DNA of 11,475 bases, from contig CAQBKK010000035.1 of NCBI GenBank assembly GCA_948760655.1, forward strand, positions 1-11,475, given 5' to 3'. A program made the translations under genes and the position numbers. The notes below the pieces were generated by a model. It saw nothing but the letters and a program-made list of their open reading frames with translations, was not told where the DNA came from and did no database searches. This document shows positions 1 to 5,054 of this stretch, piece by piece. Positions within the stretch are counted from its first letter, which is position 1. Each line of letters starts with the position of its first letter. Source of the stretch: an uncultured Bacilli bacterium (GTDB lineage Bacteria; Bacillota_I; Bacilli_A; RF39; UBA660).

Positions 1-130
1 GATATAAGTTCAAACCAAATAAGTCTAGTTTTTGGCATAGTTCTTCTTGTGTATATTTATTAGCTGTTCTATATTTTTTTACATTCTTGCCAATAATATT
101 AGATTTTGAATTAAGTCTTTTGGCTCTCAT
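1..130 (-). CDS. Xre-family helix-turn-helix repressor, N-terminal part (runs off the left edge)
   Basis: The first 43 residues of a leftward gene are present, starting at the ATG at 130-128 with an AAAGGA ribosome binding site (complement of 141-146) ten bases upstream. The peptide begins MRAKRLNSKSNIIGKNVKKY and continues with TQEELCQKLDLFGLNLY, a classic HTH_3/Xre pattern (helix, then TQEEL, then recognition helix) seen in repressors of Firmicute conjugative elements and phages. It is transcribed divergently from the element's sigma-like operon, the usual layout for an element repressor that controls itself and the opposing promoter. A TATAAT (complement of 174-179) fits as its -10 box, and a perfect 15-base palindrome (196-210) covers the expected -35 region, so autorepression is likely. 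The rest of the protein, including any multimerisation domain, lies outside the window. Confidence 0.75.
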   Translation of the reverse strand, partial: MRAKRLNSKSNIIGKNVKKYRTANKYTQEELCQKLDLFGLNLY

Positions 131-173
131 ATACTCTCATTCCTTTCTTTCTATATACATTTTTCCCAATTTT

Positions 174-210
174 ATTATAAAAAAATCATTTTCTTGCACG
201 AATATCGTGC
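174..210 (-). promoter_or_regulatory. Promoter and palindromic operator of the repressor gene
   Basis: The complement of 174-179 reads TATAAT. The perfect palindrome GCACGA-ATA-TCGTGC lies at 196-210, where the -35 box would sit (a recognisable TTGACA is absent). A further half-site GCACGA occurs at 340-345. A regulator binding here would overlap RNA polymerase on the repressor promoter. That the Xre protein is the binder is inference. Confidence 0.55.
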
Positions 211-439
211 TAAAAGAATTATAGAAGTCAAAAAATGCAAATATCAAAAAACAAATGGAAAATTTTGTAAAAAATATCCGTCATCTTACACATTTCGACA
301 AACTTTTAAAACCAAATGTGCTAATATAAAAAAGTATAAGCACGAAAGATAGTATAAAAAGGGAGGAATAAGACGGATTGCAAATTAAAAAGGTATTCAA
401 AAAGCAAGTTATAAAAAACTAATATTTGTTTTTTGTTAT

Positions 440-690
440 TTTTAAAAGATAATCAAATAAATGAGCTACCTAAATACCAGATTATCTAAAGATAAACGAA
501 ACGAGATTATATTTTAGCGTAGTGTTGTTCTATTGCTTATTACTATAATTTCAAAGTAAATACTCTACGCTATGCAAGGAGTATGGGTAGTGAAATTAAA
601 AGAAGAAGTTTTTTTTAATAATTACATAGAAAAAGAAGTCAAATTTACAAGGAGTAATTTTGACTTCTTTTTTATATTGTATATAAAAAT
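440..690 (+). promoter_or_regulatory. Structured leader upstream of the sigma-like operon
   Basis: This is the gene-poor interval ahead of the sigma-like gene. Three paired segments are seen. AGATAATC (447-454) pairs with GATTATCT (480-487). TAGCGTAG (515-522) pairs with CTACGCTA (565-572), with the right arm ending four bases before the AAGGAG Shine-Dalgarno at 576-581. A long hairpin with a U-tract follows at 631-673. A TATAAT at 544-549 could be a -10 box, but no good -35 accompanies it, so the start of transcription is unclear. A strong GGGAGGA at 361-367 is followed by only a 14-codon TTG-initiated frame (378-422), which may be a leader peptide or chance. Positions 211-360 hold nothing else convincing. 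Confidence 0.5.
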
Positions 691-751
691 TATTCTTCTT
701 TTTAATTGTGGCTGTGATAGTCCACCTCTATTCAATAAAAAACAAAATTGA
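590..751 (+). CDS. Small ORF (53 residues) in the leader of the sigma-like operon; possible leader peptide
   Basis: GTG at 590 has an AAGGAG Shine-Dalgarno at 576-581, eight bases upstream; an in-frame ATG at 572 is an alternative but would lie on top of the SD. The predicted peptide starts MKLKEEVFFNNYIEKEVKF, has a hydrophobic stretch (about residues 25-40) and a CGCDSPP segment, and ends with TGA at 749-751. I do not recognise it as a family. An intrinsic terminator hairpin (631-673) lies inside the frame, and the stop codon falls inside a second hairpin that masks the ribosome binding site of the sigma-like gene. Translation of this frame could therefore disturb both structures, which would suit an attenuation-type leader peptide. 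It may also be a chance frame across regulatory RNA. Confidence 0.35.
   Translation: MKLKEEVFFNNYIEKEVKFTRSNFDFFFILYIKIILLFNCGCDSPPLFNKKQN
631..673 (+). terminator. Rho-independent terminator or attenuator inside the leader ORF
   Basis: AAAGAAGTCAAA (632-643) pairs perfectly with TTTGACTTCTTT (659-670), extended by A631-T671, and is followed by a run of T to 673. The 15-base loop contains AAGGAG. Its place between a leader with paired segments and the sigma-like gene suggests conditional termination. It is nearly symmetric, so it could act on either strand. Confidence 0.7.
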
Positions 752-758
752 ATGGAGG
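725..758 (+). promoter_or_regulatory. Hairpin masking the Shine-Dalgarno of the sigma-like gene
   Basis: CCTCTATTCAAT (725-736) pairs with ATTGAATGGAGG (747-758) over 12 bases with a single G-U pair; the loop is the A-rich 737-746. The right arm contains the GGAGG ribosome binding site (754-758) used by the gene starting at 764, and also the TGA (749-751) ending the upstream small ORF. Ribosomes finishing that ORF would open the stem, giving translational coupling. The pairing is seen directly; the regulatory role is inferred. Confidence 0.6.
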
Positions 759-763
759 AAAAA

Positions 764-1189
764 ATGAAAGAAAAAAAAGATATATTTGAAGAAAATACAG
801 AATACAAAGACGATATTGTATTTGCTAGATACATAAATTATATGAGAACAGCTTTATTACATAAAAGAATTGATTATTTAAAATATAAGAAGTATTTGCT
901 AGATAAGGAAATATCTATGTCTAATAATGAATGGGAGATTTTGTCTAATACAGATAAATTTGCTTATTCCTTTTTGGGTGAGGAAATCTGTAAAAATGAA
1001 GAATTGACAAAGGCAATAAAGAAACTAACTGAAAAGCAGAGAAAAGTAATCATACAGTATTATTATAAAAATAAGAAATTGAAAGAGATAGCAAAAGGAA
1101 TGAATATAAGTGAAAGTGCAGTAGGAAGATTAAAAACAAAAGCTATTGGAAAGTTAAGAGATTATCTGGAGGTAGAAAATGAGAAATAA
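764..1189 (+). CDS. Sigma-70 family (Tn916 Orf7-like) regulator
   Basis: This 141-residue protein has a C-terminal sigma region 4 helix-turn-helix at about residues 85-135: the LTEKQRKVI segment, then KLKEIAKGMNISESAVGRLK, then LRDYL. The N-terminal half is poorly conserved, as in small element-borne sigma-like proteins. ATG 764 is chosen because GGAGG (754-758) precedes it by five bases; the in-frame ATG at 752 overlaps that site and is unlikely. In Tn916-family elements a sigma-like Orf7 followed by Orf8 lies downstream of a leader and promotes element gene expression and excision. Here the next gene overlaps by 11 bases, so the two are translationally coupled. Expression is probably limited by the terminator at 631-673 and by the hairpin over its ribosome binding site. 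Assignment to the sigma-70 region 4 group is confident; promoter targets are unknown. Confidence 0.8.
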   Translation: MKEKKDIFEENTEYKDDIVFARYINYMRTALLHKRIDYLKYKKYLLDKEISMSNNEWEILSNTDKFAYSFLGEEICKNEELTKAIKKLTEKQRKVIIQYYYKNKKLKEIAKGMNISESAVGRLKTKAIGKLRDYLEVENEK

Positions 1190-1391
1190 AACAAAATTTT
1201 ATGAGTTGTTGTCAAAAGCTAAAACAGACGAAGTGTCATTGATTTTAGCAATAAATAAAATAATGCCGTTAATTGATAAATATTCTAAAAACGAAAATAG
1301 AGAAGTGGATCAAGAACTAAAGAGTTATTTAATTGAATATGCAATAAATGTTATAAAAGATGAAAACTTTGCAGAGAAATTAGCAAAATAA
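1179..1391 (+). CDS. Orf8-like helix-turn-helix domain protein of conjugative transposons
   Basis: This 70-residue protein begins MRNKTKFYELLSKAKTDEVS and contains LILAINKIMPLIDKYSKN followed by DQELKSYLIEYAINVI. This matches the pattern of the small helix-turn-helix proteins (Tn916 Orf8 type, HTH_16-like) that follow the sigma-like gene in Firmicute conjugative elements; that group resembles sigma factor region 2. GGAGG at 1168-1172 lies six bases before the ATG, and the start overlaps the end of the sigma-like gene by 11 bases, so the pair is probably made in equal amounts. A plausible role is to act with the upstream protein as a split sigma factor, one supplying region 4 and this one the region 2-like part. 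That joint role is inference. No other gene follows for 479 bases. Confidence 0.7.
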   Translation: MRNKTKFYELLSKAKTDEVSLILAINKIMPLIDKYSKNENREVDQELKSYLIEYAINVIKDENFAEKLAK

Positions 1392-1600
1392 AAAAATTAA
1401 AAAATTTTAAAAAAAGGTCAAGTTTTTCATTTTTCAATCGCTGTTAAAGATGAGAGGGCAATAAATAATATTGTTTTTTCTTCAAAAATGAAATTATACA
1501 GCACATTGAAAAGTGAATAACAATTCGTTAGATACAGTCCTTTGATTACTTGAGCTAGTAATTTTTATATTACTTAAATATTAGCTTGCAACTAATAAGG
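1392..1600. other. Gene-poor interval with weak hairpins after the orf8-like gene
   Basis: No coding frame with a ribosome binding site is seen. ATTACT (1545-1550) pairs with AGTAAT (1557-1562) and is followed by TTTTAT, a weak terminator-like hairpin. TATTAG (1579-1584) pairs with CTAATA (1592-1597). These run into the GC-rich segment to the right. The base composition is otherwise that of AT-rich spacer. Confidence 0.4.
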
Positions 1601-1845
1601 CGAAGATGAGTGTAAAAGGAAAGAAACTTTTGTCCAGTCATAGCACGAGCGAGAAAAAACCGTCCCACGCATTGAGGACAAGCCTGTGTAACAGGTAGGG
1701 TATGCCGAATACACCTATGAAGATATATGCAAAATATCTGTCTAATGAATGATGATAAAGGTATAAAAATAAATAGATAATAAGAACTCTAAAATTAAGG
1801 TATGCAATATCAATATACCTCCAAAACATTTTAGAGTTCTTTTTA
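1601..1845 (+). ncRNA. Candidate structured RNA: GC-rich island ending in a strong nested terminator
   Basis: By my count 55 of the 120 bases at 1601-1720 are G or C (46%), against about 21% in a sample of the recombinase gene. The island contains short hairpins: CCTGT-gta-ACAGG (1683-1695) and GTAT-gccga-ATAC (1700-1712). It runs to a perfect terminator at 1782-1844. Two very short frames cross it: 1606-1698 (30 residues, starting MSVKGKKLLSS, weak ribosome binding site) and 1702-1752 (16 residues). Neither looks like a known protein, although short peptides cannot be ruled out. In AT-rich genomes, GC-rich intergenic islands ending in terminators are often regulatory RNAs. It could instead be a conserved leader for the downstream genes or a DNA-level site such as an origin. 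I do not match it to a known family. Confidence 0.4.
1782..1844 (+). terminator. Strong nested rho-independent terminator upstream of the mazF operon
   Basis: AAGAACTCTAAAAT (1782-1795) pairs perfectly with ATTTTAGAGTTCTT (1828-1841), followed by Ts to 1844. Within the loop an inner stem GGTAT (1799-1803) pairs with ATACC (1815-1819). Fourteen perfect pairs plus an inner hairpin make it much stronger than the other terminators here. It separates the GC-rich island from the mazF operon, and the next ribosome binding site lies about ten bases downstream. Confidence 0.8.
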
Positions 1846-1870
1846 ACATACGAGAAAGGAAAACCAAACA

Positions 1871-2044
1871 ATGATATTAAGAATTTTACTAATAGATATG
1901 TTTATAATTGCTATTTGTATGTATTTATTGCTATTAGGTGCAAGTAAATGCAAAACAGCTGAAGAAATAGAAATGGAAGATAAAGAACAGATGGAACAAT
2001 TAAAAAATAATTGTAATTGCAGGAGGCAAAAGAATGATAAATAA
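1871..2044 (+). CDS. Small single-pass membrane protein (57 residues), unknown function
   Basis: A GAAAGGA ribosome binding site (1854-1860) lies ten bases before the ATG. Residues 2-24 form one hydrophobic segment (LLIDMFIIAICMYLLLLGA), followed by a charged tail with EEIEMEDKEQMEQLKN and a short Cys-rich end (CNC). The pattern, one transmembrane helix plus an acidic EDKEQM tail, is common among tiny proteins of Firmicute phages and conjugative elements whose role is unknown. The last 11 bases overlap the start of the MazF-family gene, so the two are translationally coupled. An antitoxin role is thinkable from position, but a membrane peptide does not resemble MazE, so I do not assign one. 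Confidence 0.6.
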   Translation: MILRILLIDMFIIAICMYLLLLGASKCKTAEEIEMEDKEQMEQLKNNCNCRRQKNDK

Positions 2045-2417
2045 AATTAGAAGAAATGAAATATATCTTGCTAATTTAGGAAATACAGTAGGAAGTGAGG
2101 AAAGAGGAATAAGACCAGTTCTAATTATTCAAAATGATATAGGGAATAAACATAGTCCAACAACAATAATTATTCCAATAACAAGCAGACTAGAAAAACA
2201 GAATAGTATTCCTACACATATAAAAATAAAAGCATTTGGCAAAATGAGATGTAAAGCTACCATAATGGCAGAGCAAATAAAAGTGATAGATAAAAGAAGA
2301 CTTATAAAACGCATAGATATATTGCCACAAAAATATATAAACGCAGTAGATAGAGCTATAAGAATAGCTACTAATTTACAAAAAATAAATTACAAGTCCA
2401 ATAGGGCTTGTTTTTAA
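2034..2417 (+). CDS. MazF/PemK-family endoribonuclease toxin without a visible MazE
   Basis: This 127-residue protein belongs to the MazF/PemK family of mRNA-cleaving toxins. Residues 6-35 carry the RRNEIYLANL opening and the RGIRPVLIIQND signature, then SPTTIIIPITS. By alignment with Bacillus subtilis MazF from memory, the catalytic pair Arg25/Thr48 corresponds to Arg27 and Thr50 here, so the active site appears intact. An AGGAGG at 2021-2026 lies seven bases before the ATG. No MazE-like antitoxin with an AbrB-type fold is encoded next to it: upstream is the 57-residue membrane peptide (11-base overlap), downstream an unrecognised 137-residue protein. The last residues (KSNRACF) are encoded by a terminator hairpin and are probably not functional. 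Element-borne orphan MazF proteins are common; whether this one is toxic, and what counters it, cannot be read from sequence. Confidence 0.9.
   Translation: MINKIRRNEIYLANLGNTVGSEERGIRPVLIIQNDIGNKHSPTTIIIPITSRLEKQNSIPTHIKIKAFGKMRCKATIMAEQIKVIDKRRLIKRIDILPQKYINAVDRAIRIATNLQKINYKSNRACF
2392..2415 (+). terminator. Terminator overlapping the 3' end of the mazF-like gene
   Basis: ACAAGTCC (2392-2399) pairs with GGGCTTGT (2404-2411) with loop AATA and one G-U pair; Ts follow to 2415. The hairpin lies entirely within the coding frame and the T run enters the TAA stop (2415-2417). It would limit transcription into the next gene, which starts 16 bases later. Confidence 0.7.
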
Positions 2418-2433
2418 TTAGGAGGAAATTTTA

Positions 2434-2847
2434 ATGAAAAAGAATATAAAAAATAAAAAGTACACTATGAAAGAGGCTGTTAGCTACTATATTTTAGGTT
2501 ATAAAAGGTATGAACAAAATATAAATCAAAATGGATTAGAAGATATACTGAAAGATATAGCAGAAGTAGCACAAGAAAATTTGAATAAAGAAGAAATAAC
2601 AGGAGTTAATACTGAATTATTAAATAGAATCAACTTTGACTGGCAATTATCTTCAAACGATTTTATTGCGTATGCAGTTTGTATTTTCTATGTATTGATA
2701 AATAGAGAAATGCAGATAACAGATGAGAAAATAGTTAAGGAATTTTTAAAACAATTACATTCACACCACCCAAGAAGAATAATGAAAGAGGCAGAAATTA
2801 TAGCAGAGCAGATATTTCCAGAACTAAAAGAAGATAAACGGAGCTGA
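2434..2847 (+). CDS. Hypothetical protein, 137 residues, unknown function
   Basis: It has a perfect AGGAGG ribosome binding site (2420-2425) eight bases before the ATG and ends with TGA. I do not recognise the family. The protein is hydrophilic and predicted mostly helical, with a basic N-terminus (MKKNIKNKKYTMKEAVSYY), a more hydrophobic centre (NDFIAYAVCIFYVLINREM, about residues 83-101, too polar for a confident membrane span) and a charged tail containing HSHHPRR. There is no signal peptide or Cys/His metal cluster. It sits between the mazF-like gene and the recombinases, behind a terminator, and is followed seven bases later by a 48-residue ORF. Possible jobs include an antitoxin, a regulator or an excision accessory protein, none of which I can support from sequence. 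Confidence 0.75.
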   Translation: MKKNIKNKKYTMKEAVSYYILGYKRYEQNINQNGLEDILKDIAEVAQENLNKEEITGVNTELLNRINFDWQLSSNDFIAYAVCIFYVLINREMQITDEKIVKEFLKQLHSHHPRRIMKEAEIIAEQIFPELKEDKRS

Positions 2848-2853
2848 TGTGAA

Positions 2854-3000
2854 ATGAGTTGTAATTATAAAGTGGAGTGTATTACACCAAAGGAAATATC
2901 AGAAGAACAATTACAAAATATTATTTGTTCAAAAATCGCAAATGTGATAATTAGTGAAGAAAAAGAAAATTGCACATTTGTTGAGCAGTCTAAAAAATAA
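2854..3000 (+). CDS. Small hypothetical protein (48 residues) directly upstream of the recombinases
   Basis: ATG 2854 follows a GGAG at 2840-2843 by ten bases. The peptide begins MSCNYKVECITPKEISEEQ and ends VEQSKK; it is soluble, acidic to neutral, and includes CSKIANVIIS. Short proteins with a similar opening (KVEFI-like, then an acidic helix) often lie just before serine recombinase genes in Firmicute elements; this is my recollection of the pattern, not a search result. It starts seven bases after the 137-residue gene and ends 35 bases before the first recombinase start, so it is probably co-transcribed with the recombinases. A role as an excision or directionality factor is a guess from position only. 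Confidence 0.5.
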   Translation: MSCNYKVECITPKEISEEQLQNIICSKIANVIISEEKENCTFVEQSKK

Positions 3001-3035
3001 TATACTGACTGACAAGAAAGGGTTGATTGAATAAT

Positions 3036-5033
3036 ATGATTGTAGAAGTTGTTAAAGAAAACAGAATAAAAAAGTATTCTTCATATCAAGAGATTGACAC
3101 TTTGGAATTAAGAAAGATAAAAGAATTATTAGACGAAGAAAGTTTAGAATATGTATCTTCTAATGTCAGAAATATATTAAAAATAACAAAAGAAAATTCT
3201 AGCGACTGTTTTTCCGTGCAAAAGGGGACAAACAATATAAGAAGTGGATTCCGAGTAATCTTATACATTCGTTTATCAGAGGAGGACGGAGATTTAATTG
3301 ATGGAGATATAAGTAGAAGTATTAGAAATCAATTATTGCTTTTATTAGACGAATGCAGAAAGAGAGGTTGGAAAGTAGTTGCAATATTTTGTGAGGAGGG
3401 AATATCTGGGGCAGACAATAACAGACCAGAGTGGAATAAGTCATTAAAATATTGCGAGTGTAGAAGAACAGAAATAGTTTTATGCAAAAGTCAGTCAAGA
3501 TTTTCAAGAAGTATGGAAATGATAGAAACTTATTTGCATACAAAATTTATGGAATGGAATATAAGATTTGTTGGTTTGGTAGATAGTGCAGATACAGCAG
3601 TAAAAGGAAACAAAAAAGCAAGACAAATAAATGGACTTGTTAATGAATGGCAAGTAGAAGACCAGTCAATAAATACAAGAGAAATATTAAAAAACAAAAA
3701 GGAAAATGGTTTATATGCAACAGCGTGGATGCCTTATGGATATATAAAAGATCCAAAGGACAAGTACCACCTAATAATTGAAGATGAGGGAGCAATGGTT
3801 GTAAGAAGAATTTTTGACGATTATTTAAAGGGAATGGGTGCAGAGAAAATAGCAACAGCTTTAAATGAAGAAAGAATACTCCCTCCATACGAGCATATGA
3901 GAAAAATTGGACTAAAAATAAGATATGATAATGCTAAAAAGATAATAACTTACCAAACTGAAAAAGAAGAAACAATAAAGTCTATATCAGACAAATTTTA
4001 TATAAATTTTCAAGAAATTATCAATGCGAATACTTTTTTAGAAGATAATGAGAATTTTATAGAAACAAATTCTAAAATAGAAGAACGAATTTTAAAAGAG
4101 GGAATATTACTAAAAATTCATCAAAGAAGTATTTGGACAGCAAAAGGAGTAAGAAGTGTTATAAAAAATGAGGCATATACAGGGTGTCTAGTATTAGGAA
4201 AATATCATAATAAAAGCTATAAAGATAAAACTAGAGTTGCAGTTTCAAAAGACGAATGGATTAGAGTTCCACATTGCCACGAGCCAATTATAGATAGGAA
4301 TAAATGGTTAATGGCAAATGATAGATTAGAAAGTAACAACAAAGGCAGAAATAAGCCACAAAAAAATGGAAACCTAATGGAATATAGTAAAAAAGTTTAT
4401 TGTATGTGTTGTGGTAGAGCTTTTCAAAAATCGGCAGGACTTAAAAATGATAAAAATAATTATTATTTAAGATGTAAAGCAATTCGTTCAAGTGAAACAG
4501 GAGCATTTTGTGATAATAGAAAAACTTTAAAAAAGTCAGAATTAGACCAAATATTATTAGAAAAGATAAATGAACAAATAAAAAAATATTATGATTTATC
4601 AAAAGTAGAAAAAAACTATTATGAAAATAAAGTAAATGATGATGTTAGTAAAGAATTAGAAATACTAAATTCTGAAAAAAACGAAATTCAAGCTACAATT
4701 TATAAAAAAACAGATATGTTGAGCTTACTATATGAAGATAGAACAAATGGAGTTATTACAGCAGACGAATTTATTATGATAAAAAATAAAAATAATGTTG
4801 ATATAGAAAATTTAAAAGAAAGATTACTAAAAATAGACGAGAAGATATTTCAATTAGAACAAAGAAAAGGCAAAGAATTAAGAAGTAAAGAATTATTTAC
4901 TAAATATAAAAAGGTAAAAAAAATAGATAGAACAATTATAAACGAATTTGTAGATAAAATATATGTAGGAATATATGACAAAGAAACAGAACAAAGAGAA
5001 ATAAAAATTGTTTGGAATATAAAAGAATGTTAA
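3036..5033 (+). CDS. Large serine recombinase 1 with LysM-like insertion
   Basis: This 665-residue site-specific recombinase has these parts in order. Residues 1-72 are an N-terminal extension not usual in the family. The resolvase catalytic domain covers about 73-215, with RVILYIRLSEEDGD giving Arg79 and nucleophile Ser81, then SRSIRNQ and SRFSRSMEM. The recombinase domain covers about 225-430 (MPYGY; KNEAYTG; VPHCHEPIID) and is interrupted at about 303-362 by a LysM-like segment. A zinc ribbon uses Cys456, Cys459, Cys480 and Cys492. A coiled coil covers about 536-612, and a DUF4368-like tail (FVDKIYVGIY) ends the protein. ATG 3036 matches the start of the paralogue at 5055; the in-frame TTG at 3027 is closer to the AAAGGG site (3017-3022) and cannot be excluded. 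Such enzymes integrate and excise elements by double-strand exchange at a two-base core. The paralogue follows after 21 bases. All recognisable catalytic residues are intact. Confidence 0.93.
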   Translation: MIVEVVKENRIKKYSSYQEIDTLELRKIKELLDEESLEYVSSNVRNILKITKENSSDCFSVQKGTNNIRSGFRVILYIRLSEEDGDLIDGDISRSIRNQLLLLLDECRKRGWKVVAIFCEEGISGADNNRPEWNKSLKYCECRRTEIVLCKSQSRFSRSMEMIETYLHTKFMEWNIRFVGLVDSADTAVKGNKKARQINGLVNEWQVEDQSINTREILKNKKENGLYATAWMPYGYIKDPKDKYHLIIEDEGAMVVRRIFDDYLKGMGAEKIATALNEERILPPYEHMRKIGLKIRYDNAKKIITYQTEKEETIKSISDKFYINFQEIINANTFLEDNENFIETNSKIEERILKEGILLKIHQRSIWTAKGVRSVIKNEAYTGCLVLGKYHNKSYKDKTRVAVSKDEWIRVPHCHEPIIDRNKWLMANDRLESNNKGRNKPQKNGNLMEYSKKVYCMCCGRAFQKSAGLKNDKNNYYLRCKAIRSSETGAFCDNRKTLKKSELDQILLEKINEQIKKYYDLSKVEKNYYENKVNDDVSKELEILNSEKNEIQATIYKKTDMLSLLYEDRTNGVITADEFIMIKNKNNVDIENLKERLLKIDEKIFQLEQRKGKELRSKELFTKYKKVKKIDRTIINEFVDKIYVGIYDKETEQREIKIVWNIKEC

Positions 5034-5054
5034 AAGATTGGTGGTTTTCTAATT

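Noticed and set aside
294..300. TTCGACA, matching a Spo0A box
   Set aside because: A single 7-base match with no evidence for Spo0A or sporulation in this window.
378..422. TTG-initiated 14-codon frame after a strong GGGAGGA at 361-367
   Set aside because: Too short and with a weak start codon; the good ribosome site may be chance in purine-rich DNA. Mentioned only within the leader entry.
1638..1871. 77-residue leftward frame with a hydrophobic translation
   Set aside because: No ribosome binding site, and it lies opposite the terminator and GC-rich island. The hydrophobicity arises from T-rich sequence complementary to A-rich DNA.
2392..2417. The C-terminal KSNRACF of the MazF-like protein as a functional tail
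   Set aside because: It is exactly the translation of a terminator hairpin and T run, so the sequence is explained by transcription termination.
1601..2417. A complete type III toxin-antitoxin (ToxIN-like) system
   Set aside because: The toxin has canonical MazF motifs rather than ToxN ones, a coding gene intervenes, and no tandem RNA repeats are present upstream.
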